A stretch of 64,000 nt of DNA from the NCBI RefSeq assembly GCF_022095675.1, contig NZ_JAHYSG010000002.1, positions 186,001 to 250,000 on the forward strand, written 5' to 3'. The stretch is from Dactylosporangium sp. AC04546 (GTDB lineage Bacteria; Actinomycetota; Actinomycetes; Mycobacteriales; Micromonosporaceae). The notes beneath the pieces are model-generated. The model was given only the letters and a program-made list of their open reading frames with translations, had not been told where the DNA came from and did not search any database. The position numbers were made by a program, and so were the translations under genes. Below, piece by piece: positions 27,136 through 35,007 of this stretch. Numbering within the stretch: position 1 is the stretch's first letter; each line of letters starts with the position of its first letter.

Positions 27136-28743
27136 ATGGAGTTCGACTACGTCATCATCGGCTCCGGCGCGGGCGGCTCGGTCCTGGCCGAGCGGATCTC
27201 CGCCGGGTCCCGAGCCACCGTTCTGGTGATCGAGGCAGGCGGGCACGACCGCAACCCGATGCACCTGGTGCCGAAGGGCTTCTTCTTCACGATGCACTCC
27301 GACCGCTACGCCAAGAGGTTCACCGCCGGGCCGTTCGGGCCCGAGAACGTCACCGACGCCTGGTGGCGCGGCCGTGTCGTCGGCGGGTCGACCACCATCA
27401 ACGGTCTGGTCTGGAACCGCGGCTGGGCCGGCGACTTCGACCGCCTGGTCGAGGAGGGGAACCCCGGCTGGGGCTGGGACACCTTCCTGGACGCCTACAA
27501 GCACCTGGAGTCCTTCCAGCTCGGCGCCTCCGACCTGCACGGTGGCAGCGGCCCGGTGAGCGTCGAGCTCACCGCACCGACCGAGCCGGTGTCCGAGGCG
27601 TTCATGGCCTCCTGCGCCGCGGCCGGAGTGCGGCGCGTGCTCGACATCAACGGCTCCGACGACGAGCGCACCGGCTACACGCAGTTCTCCACCAGGCGCG
27701 GGCTGCGCGTCACCGCCGCCAGCGCCTTCCTGCGGCCGGCGCTCAAACGCGGCAACGTCACGCTGGCCACAGCAACGGAGGTCGGGCGGATCCGCTTCGA
27801 CGGCACCCGCGCGGTCGGCGTACTCGCCCGGCACAAAGGGCAGCAGATCGAGATCCGGGCCCGTAAGGAGGTCCTGGTCTGCGGCGGCTCGCTGGACACC
27901 CCGACGCTCCTGGAGCGCTCCGGTGTCGGGCGGGCGGACGTGCTCGCGCGGGCCGGCGTGAAGCTCGTCGTGGACAGCCCGAACGTCGGCGAGAAGCTCA
28001 ACGAACACCGCGGACTGCGGTTCATGTACAGGATCCGGCCGGGCGCCGCCGGCGGGTTCAACCCGCTCGTGAACACCCGGGCCAAACGGATGTACCAGGG
28101 GGCGAAGTACCTGGTCCGCCGGGACGGGATCATCGCCGCCGGCTCGGCCACCTGCCTGGTCTACTTCAAGGCAGACCCCACGTCCGAGCGTCCGGACACC
28201 TGCGGCTTCTTCAATCCCCTCTCGATGAAGGGGAAGACGATGCACAACGACAAGCTCGCCGTCGACGACGAGCCGGGCCTGATGCTGGCCGCATACCCGC
28301 TTCGCCCGACCAGCCGCGGCCACATCCACATCACCGGCCCGGACCCCGGGGACCCGGTGGCGATCCAGCCCAACTTCCTCGACACCGAGGCGGACCGACG
28401 GATCCTGTCCAAGGTCGGCGGGCGCGTCCGCGAGCTGTTCGGCAGCGGCCCGGTGGCCGACCTGATCACCGAGGAGCGCATCCCCGGCCCCGGCGTTCGG
28501 ACGGAGGCCGACTTCGAGCAGGTCGGCCTGTTCCAGGGCGCCTCCGGCTACCACCCGCTGGGTAGCTGCGCGATGGGCCCGGGCTCCGACGACGTCGTCG
28601 ACGAGCGCTTGCGCGTGCGGGGCACGACCGGGCTGCGGGTGGTCGACGCGTCGGTGTTCCCGCACCAGCCCTCGGGCAACACCTCGGCACCGACCCAGGC
28701 GCTGGCCTGGCACGCGGCGTCGCTGATCCTGGAGGACGCGTGA
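27136..28743 (+). CDS. GMC-family FAD oxidoreductase
   Basis: A 535-residue glucose-methanol-choline type flavoenzyme. GSGAGG at 9-14 starts the FAD fold, GGSTTINGLVW is the second signature, and the active-site pair is His473 in YHPLGSCAMG and Asn515 in GNTSAPT. Such enzymes oxidise primary or secondary alcohols or sterol-like hydroxyls. The ATG at 27136 has GGAGGAGCC directly upstream, 13 bases after the dehydrogenase stop. The MaoC gene starts inside its stop codon. Likely role: oxidising a hydroxylated intermediate before C-C cleavage. Confidence 0.92.
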   Translation: MEFDYVIIGSGAGGSVLAERISAGSRATVLVIEAGGHDRNPMHLVPKGFFFTMHSDRYAKRFTAGPFGPENVTDAWWRGRVVGGSTTINGLVWNRGWAGDFDRLVEEGNPGWGWDTFLDAYKHLESFQLGASDLHGGSGPVSVELTAPTEPVSEAFMASCAAAGVRRVLDINGSDDERTGYTQFSTRRGLRVTAASAFLRPALKRGNVTLATATEVGRIRFDGTRAVGVLARHKGQQIEIRARKEVLVCGGSLDTPTLLERSGVGRADVLARAGVKLVVDSPNVGEKLNEHRGLRFMYRIRPGAAGGFNPLVNTRAKRMYQGAKYLVRRDGIIAAGSATCLVYFKADPTSERPDTCGFFNPLSMKGKTMHNDKLAVDDEPGLMLAAYPLRPTSRGHIHITGPDPGDPVAIQPNFLDTEADRRILSKVGGRVRELFGSGPVADLITEERIPGPGVRTEADFEQVGLFQGASGYHPLGSCAMGPGSDDVVDERLRVRGTTGLRVVDASVFPHQPSGNTSAPTQALAWHAASLILEDA

Positions 28744-29735
28744 CGGCGGTCCGCGGTCCCTACGCCGACGAGCTGCGGATCGGCCAGGTCTTCGACGACG
28801 CCCCGGCCCTCACGCTGACCGACGGCCTGGTCGCCGCGCACCGCGCGATCGTGGGGAACCGGCTGCGGATCAGCCTCGATCAGGGGCTGGCCGTGGCCGT
28901 GGCGGGCGTCCGCGCGCTGGCGCCGCCGGCCCTGGTGTGGGACGTCTCGATCGGGCAGTCCACCGCCGTGACGCAGCACGTCAAGGCCAACCTGTTCTAC
29001 CGGGGGCTGTGTTTCCGCCGGTTCCCCGCGGTGGGCGACACCCTGTCCACGGTGACCACGGTCGAGGGGCTGCGGGAGAATCGCCGGCGCGAGGGGCGAG
29101 CGCCCACCGGCGTCGCCGCTCTGCACATCGTCACCACCGACCAGGCCGGCCGTACGGTGCTCGACTACTGGCGCTGCGCGATGCTGCCGCTCTCCTCGGC
29201 CGACGCCCGGGTCGAGCGCCAGGACAACCTCGACGCCGTCGGGCGGACGCCGTCGCGCGCCGAGCTGGGCGCGCCCGTGGCCGGTTGGAAGCTGGCGGCC
29301 TTCCGCGCGCGCGTGCCGGGGCCGCACTTCGCCGACCTGGAACCCGGTGCGAGCTGGACGGTTGAGGGGTGCGACGTCGTCTCCAGCGCGCCCGAGCTGG
29401 CCCGGCTGACCGGCAACCTGGCTGCGGTGCACCACGACGCCGTGGCCGCCGGCGGGCAGCGGCTGGTCTACGGCGGGCACACCATCGCACTGGCGCTGCA
29501 TCAGGTGACGCGGGCGCTGCCGGCGCTGGTCGCCGTGACCGGCTGGGACGGCTGCGACCACGTCGGCCCGGTGCACGAGGACGACGCGCTCGCCGCCACG
29601 GTGTCCGTCACCGGCCTGGAGCCGCTCCCGGGCGGTGGCGGGCTGGCCGACCTGCGCTGCCTGGTGGACTCCCGCGGCCCCGGCGACGAGGTTCGGCCGG
29701 TGCTCGACTGGCGGTTCACCGCGGTGCTGGCGTGA
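28740..29735 (+). CDS. MaoC-type double hot-dog hydratase/dehydratase
   Basis: A 331-residue protein with two hot-dog halves. The first runs to about residue 160; the second has the HYA-like region reading LAAVHHDAVAA and GGHTIALAL. It resembles MaoC-family mesaconyl-CoA or beta-methylmalyl-CoA hydratases, which work next to CitE-type lyases. That exact partner follows here. The GTG at 28740 forms a GTGA overlap with the GMC stop, and its own stop overlaps the next start likewise. Inferred reaction: hydration of an unsaturated branched acyl-CoA to a hydroxyacyl-CoA for the lyase. Confidence 0.85.
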   Translation: MTAVRGPYADELRIGQVFDDAPALTLTDGLVAAHRAIVGNRLRISLDQGLAVAVAGVRALAPPALVWDVSIGQSTAVTQHVKANLFYRGLCFRRFPAVGDTLSTVTTVEGLRENRRREGRAPTGVAALHIVTTDQAGRTVLDYWRCAMLPLSSADARVERQDNLDAVGRTPSRAELGAPVAGWKLAAFRARVPGPHFADLEPGASWTVEGCDVVSSAPELARLTGNLAAVHHDAVAAGGQRLVYGGHTIALALHQVTRALPALVAVTGWDGCDHVGPVHEDDALAATVSVTGLEPLPGGGGLADLRCLVDSRGPGDEVRPVLDWRFTAVLA

Positions 29736-30523
29736 ACGCCGGCTCGGCCCGCAGCTTCCTGTTCGTGCCGGGCGACCGTCCGGAGCGGTTCGCCAAGGCC
29801 GCCGGGAGCGGGGCGGACGCCGTCGTGCTGGACCTGGAGGACGCCGTCGCGCCCGCGGTCAAGGCGGCAGCGCTGGAGCACGTCGTCGCGTGGCTGGGCG
29901 CGGGGAACGCCGCCGTCGTCCGCGTGAACGCCGCCGGGACTGCGACACACGACGCCGAGCTGGCCGCTCTGGCAGGCACCGGCGCCGTCGTCATGCTGCC
30001 CAAGACCGACTCGGCGGCCCAGGTCACCGCGGTCCGTGCACGCGTCGGCGAGGTACTGGCCCTGGTGGAGACGCCGCGGGGCGTGACCGCGGCCGACGAG
30101 ATCGCCGCCGCGGGTGTGGTCCGGCTGGCGCTCGGGACCGTCGACCTGGCTGCCGAGCTGGGCGTGGACCCGGCCTCGCCGCCGGCGTTCGCCTACAGCC
30201 GCGGCCGGCTGGTGATGGCCTCAGCCGCCGCGGGCCTGCCCGGCCCGGTCGACGGCGTCACCGTCCGCCTCGACGACCCGGCGGTGCTCGACGTCGACCT
30301 CGCCCACGCCCGGGAGCTGGGCCTGGGCGCCAAGCTGTGCATCCACCCCAAGCAGGTCGCCGCCGTCAACGCCGCGTTCTCGCCCTCGGCCGCCGAGCTG
30401 GCCTGGGCCGAGCGGATCGTCTTGGCGGCCGAGGCCTCGTCCTCGGGAGTTGTCGTCGTCGACGGCGCGATGGTCGACGCACCCGTGGTGACTCGGGCGC
30501 GTCGCATCCTCAGTCGCGCTTGA
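29732..30523 (+). CDS. HpcH/HpaI-CitE family CoA-ester lyase
   Basis: A 263-residue TIM-barrel lyase. RSFLFVPGDRPERF binds CoA, the metal ligands are in LDLEDAVAP, LVETPRGV and GTVDLAAELGVDP, and the C-terminal CIHPKQVAAVNAAFSP lid is present. It should cleave a malyl-CoA-like or citramalyl-CoA-like ester. The GTG start overlaps the MaoC stop. It ends the plus-strand operon begun by the P450 and is followed by a hairpin terminator. Confidence 0.9.
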   Translation: MNAGSARSFLFVPGDRPERFAKAAGSGADAVVLDLEDAVAPAVKAAALEHVVAWLGAGNAAVVRVNAAGTATHDAELAALAGTGAVVMLPKTDSAAQVTAVRARVGEVLALVETPRGVTAADEIAAAGVVRLALGTVDLAAELGVDPASPPAFAYSRGRLVMASAAAGLPGPVDGVTVRLDDPAVLDVDLAHARELGLGAKLCIHPKQVAAVNAAFSPSAAELAWAERIVLAAEASSSGVVVVDGAMVDAPVVTRARRILSRA

Positions 30524-30559
30524 CCTCGCCGGTGGTGCTCCACTCCTCGGCCTACATAG

Positions 30560-30593
30560 GAGCCCGGTCCCACCGGACGGCGGAACCGGGCTC
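30560..30593. terminator. Hairpin terminator between convergent lyase and CaiB genes
   Basis: GAGCCCGGT (30560-30568) pairs perfectly with ACCGGGCTC (30585-30593) across a 16-base GC-rich loop. It lies 37 bases after the lyase stop and 12 before the CaiB stop. Confidence 0.7.
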
Positions 30594-30604
30594 GGTCAGG
30601 GGGA

Positions 30605-33127
30605 TCAGACGGTGGCGATGGACTCCCGGGCGGCGTCGTTCCACCGCTGCGACGGAGCCTTGACGTCCGCTGCGGGCGCGTCGAGGCCGAACTCGGCCGC
30701 CACCACGGCGGTGTCGCCGCCCGGGATAGGCGCGCTGGCCGGGGCCAGCTCCGGGGCGGCCCCGAACTTCACGGCCGCGTCGGCCACCTCGATGCCCGTG
30801 GCAACGTCCGGGTCGGAAATCCGGATCCGCATTCCCCGGGCCACCGCCTGGGGGTGCGAGAAGGCCTCGTTGACCGAGAGCACCATGGCCCCCGGCAGCT
30901 TGAGCGAGAAGAACAGCGCCTCCCATTCGGCCGCCGAGCGCCTCAGGAAGCTCGGCTCGACCGCCGCGTAGAGGGCTTCCTCGTGCTCCCGCCGCAACGG
31001 CTCGGTGGCGAACCGGGGGTCGTCGATCCACTCGGCGTGGTCCGCCGCCTGGCAGAAGCGGGCCCAGAACTGCTGGGTGATGCAGATCGTGAACCAGCGG
31101 TCGTCGGCCGTGCGGAACACCCCGAACGGCAGCGAACCGCTGCCGCCCCGCCGCGGCTCGGGGAGGAACTCCTTGCCCACGGTGACCGCTTGCGGCGCCC
31201 GGTACGACAGCAGGGCCACCTGGGCGTCCAGCAGGCTGACGTCCAGGCGCTGGCCGTGCCCCCGCAGCGAGCGCAGCCGCAAGGCGCCCAACGTGCCCAG
31301 CGCGGCGAACAGCGCGCCGGTCAGGCCGCCGATCGGGTTGCCCCAGCGGATCGGGACGTCCGGGCTGGTGTGGTCGACGGTGATGCTCATGCCACCACCG
31401 AGTGCCTGAATCGCGTTGTCGAAGGCCGGGAAGGCGCTCCACGGGCCGGTGTGGCCGAACCCCGTGATCGAGGTCTGGATGAGCTGGTCGTTCTTGCTCT
31501 GCAGCGACTCGAAGTCCAGGCCGAGCCGGTGGAGCACCCCCGGCCGGTAGTTGTCGAGCATGACGTCGGCCCGGGAGGCCAGGCCGAACAGGAACTGGCG
31601 CCCCTCGGCGGTCTTCAGGTCGGCCACGACGCTGCGCTTGCCCCGGTTCAAGCCGGCCCGGAACGACGCCTCGCGGGTCACGTCCGGGTAGGGCTCCATC
31701 ACCTGGCCGAACGGCCGCTCGACGCGGATCACGTCGGCCCCCAGGTCGGCCAGGAGTTGGGCGGCGAAGCCCTTGCTGGGCTCGTCGCCGTTCAGCTCCA
31801 GGACGATCGTGCCCTCCAAGGCCCGCCCGACCTGACGGGAGCAGTCCACCTCGGCTTCCGGCGCCCAGCGCTCGACCAGCGGCACACCACCACGCTCGTC
31901 GCCGCAGTGGATCACGCCGGCTGCGGCGAGGCGCCCCAACTCCGCCGCGTCGAGTCCCAGCAGCGAGCTGAGCACCATCGCAGTGTCCGCCCCGGTCTGC
32001 CGTGGGGCCCGCCAGGTGGTGGAGTCGCTGAACTTGAGGGCGTCGCCCGCGACGGTGGCGGTACGGCCGAACTCGTCGGTGACCTCCACCGACATGCCGC
32101 GGGCCCGTACCTGCGGGTGCTTGAAGACGTCGGCGACCCGGGTGACCTTGCCGCACACGACGCCGGCGTCCATGAGGTGCTCCTGCCACCAGTCCGCGGT
32201 GCGGGTGCGGAACACCCCCTGCAGGAGCTCGACGAGCTCCTCACGGTGGGCGTGCCGCGCCGGCCCGGTGCTGAACCGATCGTCGGTCAGCAGGTCCGGC
32301 CGCTCCATGATCCGGGCCGCGGCCGGCCACATCCGCTGACTGATGCAGATCGCGACCCAGCCCTCGGCGCACTCGAAGTTGCCGAACGGCACGGTGCCCT
32401 GGCCACCCTCGAACGGCGACGGCAGCGGCTCCTGGCCGAAGCTCAGGGCCTGCGGCACCCGGTAGGTGTTGAGGGCGAGCATGACGTCGAGCATCGAGAC
32501 GTCGACGTGCTGGCCCGCCCCCGTCCGGTCGCGGTGGATCACCGCCGCGGTGACGCCGATCGCGCTGAAGACGCCGGCGAACAGGTCCCCGATCGGAATG
32601 CCCCAGCGCACCGGGGGGCGATCCGGGTCCAGCCGGGTGTAGTTCATCGTGCCGCACATGGCCTGCACGATCGGGTCGTACGCGGGCATCGTGGCCCATG
32701 GCCCGTCGCCGCCGAAGCCGGTCAACGAGCAGGTGATGATCGACGGGTTGAACGGCAGCAACGACTCCCGGTCGATCCCGAGCCGCTTGGTGACGCCGGG
32801 CCGGAAGTTGTCGACGACGACGTCCGCTTGCGCCACCAGCCGGTGGACCAGGTCGCGGCCCTCGCCGGTCTTCAGGTTCAGGCTCACCGAGTGCTTGTTG
32901 CGGGACAGGCCCCAGTTGAAGGCCTCGTCCTCGCTGAGTCGGGTCGGGTCGATCTCCGCCCTCGGCACGCCGTCCGGCAACGACTCGACGCGGATCACCT
33001 CCGCACCGAGATCGGCCAGCAGGAGCGAGCCGAAGGGACCGGAGACGACGCGGCACAGGTCGAGGACCCGCAGTCCGGAAAGAGGCGTGGACGGCCGGGT
33101 GTTCGGGACTTCCGATGGCACACTCAT
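30605..33127 (-). CDS. Double-domain CaiB/BaiF CoA-transferase
   Basis: An 840-residue protein made of two complete class III CoA-transferase domains (about 16-425 and 440-830). The first begins LSGLRVLDLCRVVSGPFG with Asp in PAYDPIVQAMCG; the second begins LEGTIVLELNGDEPSKGF with Asp in PAFDNAIQALGG. Both nucleophiles remain. Class III enzymes are normally dimers of identical chains wound around each other, so the fusion may be a covalent dimer. The ATG at 33127 has no clear ribosome site. It is alone on the minus strand between operons. Two more fusions occur, at 50521 and 57017. Confidence 0.9.
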   Translation of the reverse strand: MSVPSEVPNTRPSTPLSGLRVLDLCRVVSGPFGSLLLADLGAEVIRVESLPDGVPRAEIDPTRLSEDEAFNWGLSRNKHSVSLNLKTGEGRDLVHRLVAQADVVVDNFRPGVTKRLGIDRESLLPFNPSIITCSLTGFGGDGPWATMPAYDPIVQAMCGTMNYTRLDPDRPPVRWGIPIGDLFAGVFSAIGVTAAVIHRDRTGAGQHVDVSMLDVMLALNTYRVPQALSFGQEPLPSPFEGGQGTVPFGNFECAEGWVAICISQRMWPAAARIMERPDLLTDDRFSTGPARHAHREELVELLQGVFRTRTADWWQEHLMDAGVVCGKVTRVADVFKHPQVRARGMSVEVTDEFGRTATVAGDALKFSDSTTWRAPRQTGADTAMVLSSLLGLDAAELGRLAAAGVIHCGDERGGVPLVERWAPEAEVDCSRQVGRALEGTIVLELNGDEPSKGFAAQLLADLGADVIRVERPFGQVMEPYPDVTREASFRAGLNRGKRSVVADLKTAEGRQFLFGLASRADVMLDNYRPGVLHRLGLDFESLQSKNDQLIQTSITGFGHTGPWSAFPAFDNAIQALGGGMSITVDHTSPDVPIRWGNPIGGLTGALFAALGTLGALRLRSLRGHGQRLDVSLLDAQVALLSYRAPQAVTVGKEFLPEPRRGGSGSLPFGVFRTADDRWFTICITQQFWARFCQAADHAEWIDDPRFATEPLRREHEEALYAAVEPSFLRRSAAEWEALFFSLKLPGAMVLSVNEAFSHPQAVARGMRIRISDPDVATGIEVADAAVKFGAAPELAPASAPIPGGDTAVVAAEFGLDAPAADVKAPSQRWNDAARESIATV

Positions 33128-33317
33128 GATGAGAGGACGATAAGACGTTCCGAACTAAAACACAACTGCAAGCTTCTTTGCAGCATCATTAAGGCTCTGT
33201 AACGCTGACCAGCGAAGTTCCAGGTCACGGCGCGCCCCTAGCCCATTTGGCCGCCGACCTGCAGTGATCACCGTGACGAGTACTATGATGTTTCTCGCCC
33301 AGCGCCCGCCGACTCCG
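33128..33317. other. Intergenic sequence between CaiB and LuxR-type relic
   Basis: I see no gene here. It is AT-rich close to the CaiB start (promoter likely at about 33140-33185) and then neutral. A frame reading through it on the minus strand has no family resemblance apart from the relic that starts after 33317. Confidence 0.4.
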
Positions 33318-33462
33318 CCGTCGACCAGGGCCACGACCTGGCGCGCAAGGTGAAGTCCAGCTCGGCGAGGATCCGCTTGACGTGCGTGCCGAGCGTCCGC
33401 GGGATCTCCCAGCCGCTCCTGCCGGTGGCCAGCAGCTCTGCGATCAGATGACCTGTCGCACC
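33318..33462 (-). pseudogene. Remnant of a LuxR-type helix-turn-helix domain
   Basis: Read on the minus strand, this piece gives LIAELLATGRSGWEIPRTL and then THVKRILAELDFTLRA, followed after a one-base shift by QVVALVDG. That is the order of a LuxR C-terminal DNA-binding domain, but about eight residues of the recognition helix are missing, the frame is broken, and there is no upstream sensor part. It is a decayed regulator left in the gap before the P450 at 33577. No other regulator-like sequence was found in the window. Confidence 0.6.
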
Positions 33463-33576
33463 CGGCTCGACCGGCGGCCACTGACCCGTCTTTCGTCTTC
33501 TTGTCGTGTCGCGTGTTGTGCGTCACCATACTTACAATGCGGTTTGATCCACATTGGCAACACGATTGGGAGTCCG

Positions 33577-34824
33577 ATGACCGACCTCGCCCTGGACGAC
33601 CTGCGGGCCCGTTACCGACGTGACTACGACCCCTACGCCAACAGGTCCATCGACGAGCAGCTCGCCGAGCTGGCCGACCGCCGGACCGACAAGCCGGTCA
33701 GCTACTCCGCCCGCGGCAACGGCTGCTGGGTGCTGACCGACTACGACGACGTCTCCAATCTGCTGCGCCGCAACAACCGCGGTGTGGTCAGCTTCCCCAA
33801 CGAGCCCGACGGGCTGAATCTCTCCGGCGCGCGCAAGGCTCAGATCCCGATCGAACTCGACGGTCCCGAGCACCGTCAGGTCCGCCAGGTGCTCGACCCG
33901 CAGTTCGCCCCCAAGAAGGTCGCCGAGCTCGAGGACCACCTGCGCGAGCAGTGCAACCGCCTGATCGACGCCTTCATCGAGGACGGCAAGGTGGACTTCG
34001 TCAAGATGTTCGCGGTGCCGTTCCCGGGCGCGACCGTCCTGGCCATCATGGGTTGGCCGGGCGAGGACCTGGAAATGATGAACGGCTGGGCCGACGTCCT
34101 GCTGCACGGCGTCCCCGGGGGTACCGAGGAGGAGAACAACGCCGCCCGCGGCCGAACGCACCAGGAGTTCGCCGCCTACATGGCGGAGAAGATCCCGCAG
34201 TGGCGGGCCGCCCCTCGCAACGACGACGTCATGTCGGTCATGCTCGACGCCGAGATCGGCGGTCAGAAGCTCACCGACGACCAGCTCTTCGACTTCTCCG
34301 TACTGATGATGATGGCCGGTCTGGACACGGTGCAGAGCGTCCTGGCCCGCTGCGCGCGCTACTTCGCGCAGCGCCCGGACCAGTGGGACCGCATGTTTGA
34401 GGACGCGGAGCAGGTACCGGCCGCGGTGGAGGAGCTGCTGCGCTGGGCCACGCCGCCGGTACCGACCCGCACGATCACGGACGAGCACCTGGAGATCCGC
34501 GGCGTCAGGATTCCCAAGGGCGAGCGGGTGCACGCGCCGCTGGGCTCGGCCAACCGCGATCCGAAGTACTACCCCGACCCGGATGCGGTGATCTTCGACC
34601 GCCCGGCCAAGCCGCACCTGGCCTTCGGCGTCGGTACCCACCGATGCGTCGGACTGCACCTGGCCCGGCTCGAGCTGCGGATCGCGTTCGAAGAGCTGCA
34701 CCGGCGAATCCCCCGGTTCGAACTCGACCCCGACGCACCCGCGCCGCATGAGCACCTCGGTCTGGCCTGGGGCGTCAACGACGTCCACCTGCGCTTCGCT
34801 CCTGGTCCGCGGGAACTGTCGTGA
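33577..34824 (+). CDS. Cytochrome P450
   Basis: A 415-residue P450 with canonical I-helix AGLDT at 247-251, ExxR helix EELLRW and the heme loop FGVGTHRCVGL, Cys357 being the ligand. The ATG at 33577 has GGGAG upstream; the frame runs upstream but has no conserved residues. It precedes a Baeyer-Villiger monooxygenase and an NDMA-type alcohol dehydrogenase, a gene order that fits hydroxylation of an alicyclic ring, oxidation to a ketone, and lactone formation. A 183-base gap with its own promoter separates it from the monooxygenase. Confidence 0.93.
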   Translation: MTDLALDDLRARYRRDYDPYANRSIDEQLAELADRRTDKPVSYSARGNGCWVLTDYDDVSNLLRRNNRGVVSFPNEPDGLNLSGARKAQIPIELDGPEHRQVRQVLDPQFAPKKVAELEDHLREQCNRLIDAFIEDGKVDFVKMFAVPFPGATVLAIMGWPGEDLEMMNGWADVLLHGVPGGTEEENNAARGRTHQEFAAYMAEKIPQWRAAPRNDDVMSVMLDAEIGGQKLTDDQLFDFSVLMMMAGLDTVQSVLARCARYFAQRPDQWDRMFEDAEQVPAAVEELLRWATPPVPTRTITDEHLEIRGVRIPKGERVHAPLGSANRDPKYYPDPDAVIFDRPAKPHLAFGVGTHRCVGLHLARLELRIAFEELHRRIPRFELDPDAPAPHEHLGLAWGVNDVHLRFAPGPRELS

Positions 34825-34913
34825 GTGCCCCGGCCGGGAAGCCGATCCAGGACACCCGGGGGCGGCTGCGCCGGGACTGACCCCCATACGCGGACGTGCC
34901 GATGCAGACCCAA

Positions 34914-34942
34914 TTGGACGGCCTGGCGGTTCCTCTTATGCT
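34914..34942 (+). promoter_or_regulatory. Putative sigma-70-like promoter for Baeyer-Villiger gene
   Basis: TTGGAC (34914-34919) and TATGCT (34937-34942) are 17 bases apart, the best hexamer pair in the window. A direct repeat GATACC flanks the element TACCATAATT at 34945-34954 just downstream, which could be an operator. Confidence 0.45.
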
Positions 34943-35007
34943 GATACCATAATTGCGCGATACCAAGAACACTAAAGCAACATCGGTGCCAGTGCAGGAG
35001 GACCTTC

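Noticed and set aside
30854..33202. Plus-strand frame of 782 codons
   Set aside because: Antisense of the double CaiB gene; no conserved motif, no ribosome site.
33155..33529. Minus-strand 124-codon frame before the P450 at 33577
   Set aside because: Only part overlaps a LuxR-like relic and in a different frame; no start signal or homology in this frame.
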